64,000 nt of DNA from positions 154,505,701 to 154,569,700 of the forward strand of contig CM053140.1 of the NCBI GenBank assembly GCA_028571685.1, written 5' to 3'. This document shows positions 33,501-44,386 of the stretch, in pieces. Below the pieces are notes generated by a model. That model was not told the origin of the DNA, did no database searches, and saw only the letters and a list, made by a program, of their open reading frames with translations. The position numbers and the translations under genes were made by a program. The DNA is from Heterohyrax brucei (lineage: Eukaryota; Chordata; Mammalia; Hyracoidea; Procaviidae). Every line of letters starts with the position of its first letter. Within the stretch, counting starts at the first letter, position 1.

Positions 33501-34400
33501 GGTAGTTGGTCAGCAAGTGTATGGTACAGGCTTTTGCCTACAATCTTAGATTGGCAGGAGTGCTGGTATAGACACACCTGCTGCACACAGTAAGAAAGGC
33601 AGGGAGCTGACAGCCTTTGGTGAGTAGGTGAAAAGAAAACATGTTCCTTTTTTTAAGGTGTGTGGATTGATAAGCTTTTGCAGTCAGACTGTAGTGCTCA
33701 ATGCTGTAGGTAGAGCTGAGAGTCATTCAAGGTCCATGGACCCCTTATGCATGTACCTGGGCAAAAGAACTTTTTCTGCTTTGAGTTTCTGGCTCAGGGG
33801 AGCCATCAAATATTTTCCCTCTATCTGTTAAACTGTTCCTCCTTCAGTGCTGGGAGAATGGGAGAATGGCTTAGCACGTGCATAAGGGGTTACATTTCTG
33901 GCTCAGGGAAGGCATCAGTCTATTGAGCTGGCACTACACAAAGAAGGGAGGGTGAAATTCTGGTTAAAGAGGTTTATCCCAAGGAAAGTTCTTGATCTAT
34001 GTGTGGTAGGTTATATGCAAGCTACTTAGCTTTTGACAATCAGATGTTGTTTCCAACTGATTCTGAACATGTGAATGTGCTGTCTACTGCTAGATCTGTC
34101 CAGCTGTGGCAGATGCCTTTCTAACACTACTACTCCCTCACTAATGTCACTACCACTGATCCACCTACAGAAGCTGATTCCCCCCAGGTCTTGTCTGGGC
34201 AGTTCTAAGTACTTCTGGACTTACTTTTTCTTTTCTGTCACTCAGTCCAATTTATCAACCTTTCCTTTGATGTTCAGAGGTCCTAGAACGTCATATACAA
34301 TTGGTTCATTTTTTTTTTTTTGAGAGAGAGAGAGAGGAGTCTTTGTTGTTCAAGTGATCATAGGAAGCACCTGACTGTGCCACCGTCTTAGCCCTGTCTC
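33501..34400 (-). mobile_element. L1 copy B 5' UTR region
   Basis: Region between ORF1 and the element's 5' end, ending around 'gccaccgtcttagccctgtc'. It includes a GA-repeat 'gagagagagagag' at 34322-34336 next to a poly-T run. Open frames are short and unrecognised. Confidence 0.5.
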
Positions 34401-34439
34401 CCTGGATTCTAATAAGTATATTATTAAGAGATGCCACCA

Positions 34440-35345
34440 TCCTCCTATGAACAGTTGATACTTGACAAAGGCCCCAAGATTTTAAACTGGTGTAAGAATG
34501 GTCTCTTTAACAAATGGTGCTGGCAAAATTGGATATCCATCTGTAAAAAATTGAAACAAGGCCCGTAACTCACACCTTATACAAAAACCAACTCAAATTG
34601 GATAAAAGACCTAAATATCAAATCTAAAATGATAAAGCTCATTCAAGACACATGCAGAATTGATCACGATCATTAGCTATTAAAGAAATGCAGATCAAAA
34701 CTACAATGAGATACCATCTCACCCCAACAAGGTTGGCCATGATCTAAAAAACACAAAACAACAAATGCTGGAGAGGCTGTGGGGAAATTGGAACTCTCCT
34801 ACATTGCTGGTAGGATTGCAAAATGGTACAGCCTCTTTAGAGAACAGTCTGGTGTTTCCTTAAAAAGCTGGAAATAGACATAGAATTTGATCCTGTAATT
34901 CCACTGCTTGGAATTTATCCTTCAGAAACATCATGAACAGACACATGTACATGAATGTTTGTTGCAGCACAGTCCACAATAGCAAAGAGTTGGAATCAAT
35001 CCAGATGCCCATCAGCAGATGAATGGATAAACAAACTATGGTACATATACTCAACGAAACACTATGCTATTATAAAAAAAAAAAAAGGACAATTTTAGGA
35101 ACATCTCATATAACATGGTCTCATTTGGAAGAGATCATGCTGAGTGAAATCAATCAGTGTCAAAAGGACAAATTTTGTGTGAAACCCCTGTTATAAGGAC
35201 TTAACAAGAGAATTATCCACAGAAGAAAATGACTGTGTTGGCTACATGGGTGGGTGGGGGGCTGAGGGTTTATCACAGATAAGGTAATTGGCAGATGTTA
35301 GAAATATTATCCTTTTACTGTAATTAATAAAAAATACAAAAGTTG
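34440..35345 (+). mobile_element. L1 copy D, 3' part, sense, internally deleted
   Basis: Reads as the last part of L1 ORF2 and its 3' UTR: 'acaaatggtgctggcaaaat', 'gataaaagacctaaatatca', 'tagctattaaagaaatgcag', 'tgcagcacagtccacaatag', 'gtgagtgaaatcaatcagtg'-like wording to the end. Around 34645-34663 two ORF2 segments that are normally apart are joined, so there is an internal deletion. Coding frame is broken, including a poly-A expansion at 35074-35087. Confidence 0.8.
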
Positions 35346-36780
35346 AAAAAATAAAAGTAAGTATATTGAGAAAAATTTTGTGTATTACGTTGAAAATACT
35401 GAAATAGATGAAAAATACAAAAAAGACACAATGTTAGCAAATCACAAACTCAAGATTTTCAATTAAATGGACTCTTCATGTATTTTTTCACTTTTACTTT
35501 TTACTGACATGTGTAACAGTATTTTAGATATGCATATTTTAGAAAACATGAGGAGAAAAAATTAGATGTACTCAAGTCTAAGGTGACCTCCCTACCGCAG
35601 AGTAAATCTAGGCACTTAACGACTGAAATAACAGCTTCTACAAAGGGTCTGATTTCACTATCAGCAGCATTACTCACAGAAAAAAATAGAAAAACCTAGC
35701 AAATCCACTAAATATGGACTTTCTCATCAGCTACCAAACACAACTATATTTGAAACAAGTCACTGACTATTTCTATTGAGTCAGAAATCAGAAAAGCAAA
35801 TGTAAGGCCAGTTCTGGATGTCTTCAAGAGGGGCCAGTGGCCTGACGCCAAAGCAACCCTTCTATAATGCCATTTCCACCTCCCCCCACCCCAAAAGGTA
35901 CCAATAGTAACAGCTGTAGACAGTTCAGTGTTCTTCAAAGCTATTTGGAAAATGATGTCACTCAACAGATAAACTGGGAAATGTAAATGAAGGAGACAGC
36001 AGATGTAGAAGCGTAAAGAGAAAAATCTGTTTTTTTAAAACTCTCAAGATTAATGTTTATCTCATGTAGCTATGACAAATGAGATACTACACAAGGGAAA
36101 TAAAGACCTTGTGAAGTGAGACTGCATGCAGGGAGACAGTTACTTCATCGGGGAACCATGTCCCCTGTTCCATTCCCACTCCTCACACTTTCTGGCTTTG
36201 TCATTTGATGCAGATATGCACCTGCCTTGCACATTTTCACAGAATCCCTTCATGTGTAAAGAGAGAAGGTGAGGATGAAAAGCAAATCTTCTATTCATTT
36301 ACCCATTTTCAGGCTAAATAAAGATAATTCACTGCAATTTCCGGTTGCACGCAAAGAAAATCAAGTGAGGAGCAGATGAAAAATACAGGATGGAAATATG
36401 TGGGAAACAAAGATCTTTGCATGAGTACTTAATTTGAAAACTAAGATCTTGTTTTATTTGAATAATACATATTAAAAACTTAGTTTCTAAATTATCAAGT
36501 CAAAACTCTACTGAATCACTGGCACCCCATAAACCATGAAACACCTCTGACTTTCTAGCATCACCCACTCATCTAGGTCATGCAGACCAGCTTGAAGACC
36601 ATTGAGCTTCACTTTGTAGCTCACAGACTAAATCTCACAGCCACCTTTCAGTTCGTACAAAGCAGAAAACTTAGGGGAGAGAGGTTAATACCTTGGTTGT
36701 ACTGGTTCATTTCTGATTCCTGTATTCAGGTGGGTTAAAACAAACAAATAAAAACATGGGCAGAGACTGAAAGAGATACT
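35346..36780. other. Low-copy stretch
   Basis: No repeat or gene recognised. 35870-35895 holds a C-rich run. 36100-36260 is less AT-rich than its surroundings. Confidence 0.45.
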
Positions 36781-36791
36781 CATATTCTTTC

Positions 36792-37113
36792 TTTTATTTA
36801 TTGTGATTGAGTTAAAGTGTACAATCTGGTTTAAATTTGCATGCCTGCCTCTAGGCAGCTCCTACTGCTCACCTTGCCTGGTGACAGCACACTCCTCCTT
36901 CCTGTTTTATACAAGTCATATCCTCTTAACAGTCCCCTGACCCCTCTTCTCTACACGGTCCACTCCTCTAGTGAGAGGCCTGCCGGGCGACATCCTATAG
37001 ATGCATAGAACCCTAAAGTGCACACATGATGTTGTCACTTTGTGTCACAAAGTCCTATCCATTCCTGTCCAAGGAATTGACCTCAGTAATGATTTATGAT
37101 CAGGGGCAGCTTC
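36792..37113 (-). mobile_element. L1 3' UTR fragment, antisense, same family as copy A
   Basis: 'gattgagttaaagtgtacaa', 'ctgcctctaggcagctccta', 'ccttgcctggtgacagcaca' parallel 20850-21140 of L1 A. Flanks ATTCTTTC (36784) and ATTCTTTTC (37116) could be the target duplication of a severely 5'-truncated insertion. Confidence 0.7.
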
Positions 37114-37239
37114 ACATTCTTTTCTGTGGGATGGGGGTCTGTTTTATATCTGCTGCCAGTGCCTAGAACAGAGTCTAGAGAGCAACGGTTCAGTATGTGT
37201 GGTAGGAAGGGCCATACATCTACCCTTGAGCATCAAGTA

Positions 37240-37410
37240 ACTGCTGTGTGGCCTTATGCTGGTCATTTACCCTCTCCTGACTTCAGTGTTCACCTTGTAA
37301 AGTGTGGTTGGTAATAATACCTTTTCCTGGGATTGTTTCAACAGTGTAATTACAGAATGTCTGTGAAAGCACTTTGTGAACTCTAAAGTGCTCTCCCAAT
37401 ACAAGGGATA
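37240..37410 (+). mobile_element. MIR SINE, sense
   Basis: 'tcatttaccctctcctgact', 'tggtaataatacctttt' and 'gaaagcactttgtgaactct' follow the MIR core order. Confidence 0.6.
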
Positions 37411-37714
37411 AAAAATTGGAAAGCTGCCTCTGGGTGGCTTCATCTCAAATGTGCCCAGATATTAACATTTTAGTGGTAAAAATGGAGCTCTAATATTTCT
37501 TACTGGCATTTTTCTACTGCAGAAGTAACTCAAGTAGAAGGAATATATTTTTCCTTGGTACTCGTAAAGCTATTTTCATTTTAATTGGAAAAAAAATGGA
37601 GCACATAAACATTTATATTTTCCCTGAATTGACCCTTCAGAAAAAAATTTTAAATGTTGCTCACCACCTGTGCAGTGGAAAAACCTGAAAGTCGAAGGAG
37701 CACTGTCCTGGCCT

Positions 37715-37800
37715 TGCCCTTATTCCTCTATGTGACCTTGGACAAGTTACCTCTCTTCTGGCCAATCAGCTCATAACAAAATACTTATATAAGCTCTAAG
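37715..37800 (+). mobile_element. MIR fragment, sense
   Basis: 'tatgtgaccttggacaagtt' and 'acctctcttctggccaatca' match the MIR centre. Short and diverged. Confidence 0.45.
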
Positions 37801-37807
37801 ATGTGGC

Positions 37808-37960
37808 AAGGAATATACAGATGATGCACATGGTAAAATGCTTGATTCATAATTGAAAGGTAGGAAGTTCAAAGCTACCCAGAGATACCTTGGAAAAAAG
37901 ACCTGGTGTTCTGCTTACAAGAATCAAAAAGAAATTGACAGCATCTGGTTTGGTTTTTTT
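37808..37960 (+). mobile_element. Degraded AfroSINE, sense
   Basis: 'aggtaggaagttcaaagcta' in the B-box area, 'ccttggaaaaaagacctggt' in the middle and 'agaaattgacagcatctggt' at the tail. Directly followed by a second AfroSINE. Confidence 0.5.
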
Positions 37961-37975
37961 TTCTTTAAGGCGTGA

Positions 37976-38143
37976 CAATCTCTGTTTGGTGACATAGTGG
38001 TTAAGTGCTATGGCTGCTAACAAAAGGTCAGCAGTTCTTATCTACCAGGTACTCATTGGAAACTCTATGGAGAAGTTCTCCTTTGTCTTATGGGGTCACT
38101 ATATGTTAACAGTGACTCAAAGCCAGTGGCTTTGGTTAGGTTT
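37976..38143 (+). mobile_element. AfroSINE, sense
   Basis: Head 'ctgtttggtgacatagtggt', middle 'ggaaactctatggagaagtt', tail altered to 'taacagtgactcaaagccag'. Confidence 0.8.
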
Positions 38144-38384
38144 AATCTCTTGTTAAGGCCCTGCCTCAGGAACAAAGAAAGGAGCAAACGATATAATCCC
38201 CTGGGTCCAATAGGTTTATAACTCAATATGTTTTCTAGTCTCTCAAGTAAAGATTGCAATTACTGTGCTATCCACCTCTCCAGTTTGTTATTAGGACTAA
38301 AAGAGACAGCAGGAGAGAGTATCTTGCAGGATTGACCAGTGGTACATAAATGGAAAGTGGTATTATAAAACCATCAGTAGCACA

Positions 38385-38520
38385 TAGATAAAGAATACTT
38401 AACAGAGAGATCTATGTATATTATTTCATCTACATGACAAACTGGTTAGGTCCCTGTTAATCACTGCTTTTAAACAATGAGGAAACTGGACTCAGGTCAG
38501 TTAACGCAACTTTAGTTTAG
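38385..38520 (-). mobile_element. MIR fragment, antisense
   Basis: 'ttatttcatctacatgacaa' and 'caatgaggaaactggactca' match a reversed MIR. Confidence 0.45.
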
Positions 38521-39439
38521 CTAACAGTTCCCAGACACTTTTAAAGCTAGGGACAGTCTGACTGCAAAGACTCTCTAGATACATCTCTAGATGTACATGG
38601 TGCATTCCTTCGGAAATTCACAAATATTTTCACCAGGTAAAGGAGTCTCTAAAACCTAACAAGTGGCAACAATTAGAGTAAATTACCAAGGGCTTATTAT
38701 CTGCAGTTTATTAAAACAACAACATCAGCAAAACATTTGAAGGAAAGGAAAAAACCTAACTGCCTCAACCAACTACATTAATTGATAAGGCAACACAAAG
38801 AATTAAAAAAAAAAAATTGAATCCTTGTCTTTTCCTAACCCTTTAAACCTGCATGTGGCTAGAATCATTTTTTGTTTAAGAGAAAAATGAATGTTTTCTG
38901 GTCTTGAAGTAGTTAGAGTGGATGGCAAAACTTCACTTTTCAGCCCTCACATAGTTAAAAGAATCATTTAGAGAGAGTTTCATGAAATCAAAATTTCTGT
39001 GATGTTTTCTCTGCGGATTAGTATGCCAAGCAAAATATAAAGGTAGCTTAATGTCCAGATATATTAAGATGAAGAGCTTAACTTCTAATATCCTCTCACC
39101 AAACAGGTATGGATTTACTAAACATTTTACTACTGTGTTATTATTCCTAGCTAAAATTCATAACTAAATCCACCAGCCTCAAAGATTGTCAACTTACTTA
39201 TATTGGTACAATTATTTAAATTTATTTTCAGCCTATATAGCAAAATGAGATAAACTCCAGAGGTATACAAAGGCAAGAAACTGCTCAGAAGTAGCTAACA
39301 GGAGCACATCTGAATCAAACAGCCTGGAATTACAAATCTGTAATAACTCTTTAGAAAAATAACAAAAAAGATGACTGCACCTATTGCTGACCTAAATGAG
39401 TATGAGTTAAAGCTTCTCCATCACAGTGGGAGTAAGTGA
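38521..39439. other. Unassigned AT-rich stretch
   Basis: No repeat or coding sequence recognised apart from a poly-A run near 38806-38817. Confidence 0.45.
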
Positions 39440-39700
39440 ACACCTGATATATACCTATCATCTACTAAATGGCACTACTAGATGTTTTTTATACATTACC
39501 TTGTCTACTTCCCACAAAAACCAAGAGAAGTAAATAATATTTTCTTTCTTTGCCAGCCAGATGATTGAACTTCCAGTGGATGGAACTGAGATTTGGGATT
39601 AAAATATCGGTCTTAAACAACACAGCTAACGAATTGAAGGGCCAGGATTCAACTCCAAATCTGTCTTTGCCACTATACCTTGCTGAATCTCTCGGCCATG
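39440..39700 (-). mobile_element. MIR SINE, antisense
   Basis: 'tacattaccttgtctacttc', then a diverged centre, then 'gggccaggattcaactccaa' fit the reverse MIR order ending in the tRNA-related part. Confidence 0.5.
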
Positions 39701-39786
39701 TGAGAGATGTAGAGAAGTGTATCTTTTCCTCGTGTACCATTTGCAACAATGAAAGGCTGAAAAAGTGCTGAAAAGAATTTCAAGTA

Positions 39787-39915
39787 CAGGTTCATTCATT
39801 CACTTAACAGAAAATTGTTAAGAATCTACTATGTTCCAAACCCATGATGGACACTGAGTATAAGGTGCTGAAGGAAATAGATATGGTCCATGATCATATG
39901 GTATTTACAGTCTGT
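39787..39915 (-). mobile_element. L2 3' end fragment, antisense
   Basis: 'ttcattcattcacttaacag', 'gaatctactatgttccaaac', 'gatggacactgagtataagg' match the reverse of the L2 terminus. Confidence 0.55.
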
Positions 39916-39916
39916 A

Positions 39917-39935
39917 TTATTATTATTATTATTTA
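39917..39935. repeat. (ATT)n microsatellite
   Basis: About six TAT/ATT units. Confidence 0.85.
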
Positions 39936-40007
39936 CTGAGGCCTTCTGACAAGGTTTAAAGTTGAAAGTAAACATAACAAAGATTTTGATGTATCTGGCC
40001 TACTGGT

Positions 40008-40172
40008 GAAAACCTTGCTGGCATAGTAGCTAAGTGCTACATCTGCTAACCAAAAGATTGGCAGTTCAAACACACCAAGTGCTTCTTGGAAACTCTATGG
40101 GGCATTTCTGCTCTGTCCTACAGGGCCACTGTGAGTTGGAATCAACTTGACAGCAGCGGGTTTGCTTTTTGG
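40008..40172 (+). mobile_element. AfroSINE, sense, first of a tandem pair
   Basis: Well preserved: head 'gaaaaccttgctggcatagt', 'ggcagttcaaacacaccaag', tail 'gtgagttggaatcaacttga'. Confidence 0.9.
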
Positions 40173-40305
40173 TTAAGAGCTACAGAGATCTATGGGTGCT
40201 AACCAAAACAATGGCAATTTAAACCTATCAGCAGTTCCTTGGAAACTTGATGGGGCAGTTCTACTCTGTCTTATAGAATCTCTATGAGTAGTGTTGTTTT
40301 TTTTT
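40173..40305 (+). mobile_element. AfroSINE, sense, second of a tandem pair
   Basis: Lacks the first bases of the head: it starts at 'ttaagagctacagagatc' right at the tail of the previous copy, then 'ggcaatttaaacctatcagc' and 'gttctactctgtcttataga'. Tail cut. Confidence 0.8.
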
Positions 40306-40433
40306 AAGATTGTCATACACTGGCTGAATAGTAATTACAACCCCTCAGACAGAGATAGAGATAACAAAGGTTGTTTTATGAGGATTCCGTGGCATAATGC
40401 ATGTGAATTTACCATGAACCTACCATGATACAT

Positions 40434-40884
40434 GGTATCTTAGTTTCTTAGTGCTGTTGTAGCAAAATATCACAAAATGAATGCTTTGAAGGCCAGAAAT
40501 CTATTGTTCCACAATTGCAGAGGTTAAAAGTTCTAATCAGGGTATCAGCTGATTGTTGATTTCTTCTGAGAGTTCTAAGAGACAAATTATTCCATGCCTC
40601 TCCCAACTTCTGGCATCTCAGAAATTCTTGACATTCTTAGACTTGTGTCTGTGTCTGCTTGCATTGTCACATAGCCACCCAGTCTCTATCTAAGTCTCTG
40701 TGTCTGTTATCCTTTACTAGAAGACATCACTTAGTTAGGACTAGGACCCACAGTGCTCCAATATGATTTCGTATTAACTGGTAAACATTTTTAAAAACTT
40801 TGTTTGAAAGCAAGTTCATATTCATGGGTGTGGAGGTTAGGACTTAAACATGTTTTTGGGGGGGACACAGTTCAATTCATAATA
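40434..40884 (-). mobile_element. MaLR-like LTR, antisense
   Basis: Starts 'tggtatcttagtttcttag', followed by 'gctgttgtagcaaaatatca', and ends 'gggggggacacagttcaatt'. This is the reversed order of a MaLR-type LTR. Different subfamily from the 14684 copy; degraded centre. Confidence 0.65.
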
Positions 40885-41111
40885 GATGCATACACAGATA
40901 AATACATACATAAGTAAATGAACAGTCTATGACTAAAGAAAAGTCTGCAGATTTTATGGTCTTTTTTTAATTACTAAAGATTATTAAAAAAATTATATAA
41001 TGTCAACAGCTTCTATCAGATTAGGCAGTTTTGAGATTCTAGTTCACACAGACATATACACAGTAAATTGGGAAAGAAATTTCCAAAAAGAATCATCCAT
41101 TCAAGATTTCA

Positions 41112-41281
41112 ATTATACATGCAACAGTTAAGAGCTCAGCTACTAACCAAGAGGTCAGTAGTTCAAATCTGCGAGCCTCTCCTTGGAAATCCTGTGTGGT
41201 AGTGGTACTATACCCTATGTAGAGTGGTTGTTACAGGTTGGAATCAGCTCAATGGCAACAGGTTTAGTTTTTGTTTTGGTA
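41112..41281 (+). mobile_element. AfroSINE, sense
   Basis: 'gttaagagctcagctactaa', 'cagtagttcaaatctgcgag', tail 'caggttggaatcagctcaat'. The first head bases are diverged. Confidence 0.85.
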
Positions 41282-41442
41282 TACACTATCAAGGCAGCTG
41301 GTAGTCTCCTCAGGAATGACTTTGTAATATTTTAACTTGTAGATTCAGATTTGGCTAAACAACCTCATTCTTCCCCATAAACTGGGTGCATCTTAGGCTG
41401 GGATTTCAAGAAAAGCTAAACCAATAACACATATGTATGTAC

Positions 41443-42005
41443 AGCCAGCCAAGTGCCGTCAAGTCAGATCCTGAGTCCGATATATGTACAAGGAAAGATT
41501 TATATAAAGCAGACAGCTCACACCACTGTAGAAGCTGAACATCCCGAGTCCTGGCACAAGGCTCACGTGGCCATGGGAGCTGGTGAACACAAGGTCATCA
41601 GGTCAGAGGCCAGAGTTCTAGATCACTGCTGGGTAGGTCAGTGGATCCCAAGCTGGCAGAGCGACTGCAAGGTCTCTGCTGACTTACGGAGCTGTAGGAG
41701 CTGGCAAACCCAGCATTGGCAGGTCAGGGAACAGGACTCACTTGCCAGCTGGTGAACCAAATAGCTGATAGTTCAGGTCCAGGAACCAGACTCAAAAGAG
41801 AGCAGGAGCTGCTGGCAATGTGAACAGACAGGAGGTAGGTAGTGAAAGGCAGAGACACGAGGGCTGAGGGGAAGGAAGCCACTGCAGGCCCCACCCTGCC
41901 ACTTGATACAGCAGCCAAACACAAAATTGCCAAATTGACAGTCTTGACCACCACAGGGTATGAGGTTATAAACTTTAACAGAAAAGCTTAACAAAAAGAG
42001 AAGCT
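41443..42005. other. Unidentified LTR-like block with a SINE-type tail stub
   Basis: 41443-41476 is the tail of an AfroSINE/RTE-type element in antisense ('cagccagccaagtgccgtca' then 'agtcagatcctgagtc'). The following 500 bases are clearly richer in G and C than the flanks and include 'gaaagatttatataaagcag', wording reminiscent of reversed LTR ends. Open frames on both strands (76-100 codons) have no domain. Family unknown to me. Confidence 0.35.
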
Positions 42006-42039
42006 CATTTTCCAGAGGGCCTGGCATTGTGTTTGGCAG

Positions 42040-42272
42040 TGGAGGTTGAATGGTACAGGAGATAATCCTTATGCTCAGAAAACCTGTAGTGTACTGGGAG
42101 ATACAGAAAATAGACAGATATTATTCTTTGTGAGAAGTGTTAAAACAGCAGAGATACAGGTCACAATGGAAACACAGCTGAAGGGTACTTAAAGACATCT
42201 GAGGGTTTAAGAAACCACTAATCTGTGGACTGGAGTATAAAGAAGCAATTATCAGGTACTACCAAGTGGTGG
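42040..42272 (-). mobile_element. L2 fragment, antisense
   Basis: 'aaacctgtagtgtactggga', 'gatacagaaaatagacagat' and 'gagaagtgttaaaacagcag' resemble a reversed L2 3' region. Similarity may resume after the SINE at 42273-42456. Confidence 0.4.
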
Positions 42273-42456
42273 AATCCCTGTGGTATGGCATAGTAGCTAA
42301 GTGCTATGGCTGCTAATCAAAAAGTTGGCAGTTTGAATCCACCAAGCACTCCTTGGGAACTCTATAGAGCAGTTCTATAGAGCTACTGCAGAGCTCTGTC
42401 CTATAGGGTGGCTATGAGTCAGAATTGACTAGATGGCAGTAGGCTTAGCATTGATT
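42273..42456 (+). mobile_element. AfroSINE, sense
   Basis: Head 'ggaatccctgtggtatggca', 'ggcagtttgaatccaccaag', tail 'atgagtcagaattgactaga'. A short internal duplication around 'gagcagttctatagagc' lengthens it. Confidence 0.9.
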
Positions 42457-42789
42457 TTAGCAATAGGTGGTGGGTGAATGCTACAGAGAGAAAACCAAAT
42501 ATTCACACAGGTAAGCAAGAACAATCAGAAACCACTGGCAGGTAAGAGCTCAGTCAATTACTGCTGTAGGACGGCTCATAAATGGTAAAGTGGGGAAAAG
42601 AGGAGGCAGAAAAGACGTGACTGGTGAAGTTAACAAGAGATAAATTGACTAGGAAGACTTCTGAGGATGAATTAGAATTTTACCTCAGAGTAAAGTGACT
42701 GCTATAAAGAGACTTTGATTTCAATTCAGGAGCTAAAGCAAAGGTTCACAATCAGACCTGTTTTTCAAACATTTCAGTAGCTTGTGGGT

Positions 42790-43825
42790 GAACAGTGGGC
42801 TAGGAAAGTTAAGCCAAGAGGCTGATTATGAGGATTCTGAAGCCTCTACACAAGAGGTACTGAGCGTGCGTGCCCCGTGACTGAGGTTCCGTAGATGTCT
42901 GCCGTGAGCACAGTAGGTAAAATGCTAAATAACGTAAACCTTAATTAAAAAGCTGGAGGAGGACTGAGCACAGTGGGGAGGGGGACAGAACAAATAATGT
43001 TTTTCCTTTCACTCAGATGTGTCACGCTCCCCGGTTTGATTGGAATATTCTCCTCCTTCTCCTCTCTTAACATCCCCAAAGGCTCCAATTATCCCTTTTG
43101 TTCAGGCCAGGTGAGGAAATGTGATTGCTGTCCTTTCAGTGAGTGAAATGCAAGCACCACCTGTGGGATGCTGACAGCCAATTGAGTACAGAACTTGTCT
43201 AGTGGTGGGGTCTTACCTGACAGAGAATTCAACTGTGGCTTTCAAGCCTGCCCTTGTCACCACATTACATAGTACTCAGAGTATCTCTCCCTTGCACACA
43301 TTGCTGATTTAGAGCAAGGTATTTCTTATCTCCAACAGGAAGATAGATTTATTCATTTCAGCAGAACCATAATATTGAACAGCTGGTCACTGTTTCACAC
43401 TGTCTCACTTCGCACGTACTTCTGCTTTGTCAGCCCCAAGTCCCCTGGCTAAACACTGGGAAAACCAGAGGGAATGTGTTACAAAAGCAACTGCACTGAT
43501 GAACAAAACATATAGACACTTGACAGAAGTGAAAAATCCAGCCACTGAGTTTTCTGTCCTCTTTCAAAATGAATCCTTCAGAAAAGTTATGCTGCTACAA
43601 AGCCTTATATTTTAATCTTCTGCATCATGTTTTCATAATTTTGACAGCTGTAGATATGATTTATGTTCATGAGTAAAGAAAAGTTTCATGGTATTAGGAT
43701 GATAAGTTATGCAACGAGGTAATGAAAGTTGAATAAACCACTGAAAAATCACAGAGCAGTTTATAATTACTGGTGCCTAATGTAGGCTTCTTGACTCCTG
43801 GATGAATTACTAATCTTCTGCTCAC
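42790..43825. other. Low-copy stretch, less AT-rich
   Basis: No repeat recognised. 42860-43260 is visibly richer in G and C than most of the window, with several CpGs near 42860-42900. No convincing splice-bounded exon was found. A 62-codon open frame at 43427-43615 is unrecognised. Confidence 0.4.
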
Positions 43826-44359
43826 ACCACAAAAAGTGTGTGTAGACATTTGGCTGGGCCATCATTCCCAATATTTTGTGATTGTCCTTAATTTTGTGAC
43901 TGTGCTATGCTATAAATCCTAAACTCTGGTTAATAGAGTGGATTATGTAAAAAAGGATTAGGGCGGGACTATAACACCATTCCCAGTCACCTCCCAGCTC
44001 CAGTGTAAAGGAAATTTTCCTGCAGTGTGGCGTTATCATCTTTAATTCTTTTATCCTATAAGAGAAAAAAGGAAAACGAAGCAACAGAGAGTTGGGAACT
44101 TCATGCCGTCAAGAAAGCAGCACTGGGAGTAGAGATTGTCTTTTAGATGTGAGGTTTCTTTGCCAAGATGCTCACTGCAAAAGACTGATGCAACACAAGG
44201 ACCTTCTTACAGACCCAACAAAGAGGGAAAGCCTTCCCCTAGAGCAAACATCCTGGATTCAGACTTGTAGCCTACTGAGCTGTGTAAGAATAAGCTTTTC
44301 TTGGTTAAAGTCATTTACGTTATAGATTTCTGTTAGAGCAGTACCAGACTACTAAGACA
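43826..44359 (+). mobile_element. Solo LTR, ERVL-MaLR-like, sense
   Basis: 'ttggctgggccatcattccc', 'gaaagcagcactgggagtag', 'gaatttc...'-type end region 'ggttaaagtcatttacgtta' and terminal 'gactactaagaca' align in order with the LTR at 14684-15200. The start is degraded. No target duplication identified. Confidence 0.75.
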
Positions 44360-44386
44360 TAGGTCAACATAAAAAAATAAAATATA

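Larger units (their letters stand above)
27885..34400 (-). mobile_element. L1 copy B, main part, antisense
   Basis: The 3' UTR resumes with 'catttgacttagatatcccc' near 27912. ORF2 follows (about 28210-32280), then ORF1 (about 32740-33500) and the 5' UTR to about 34400. Together with 20206-20836 the element is about 7.1 kb. It was hit by L1 A, a composite mariner element (29855-30411) and a small L1 piece (about 31270-31560). Confidence 0.8.
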
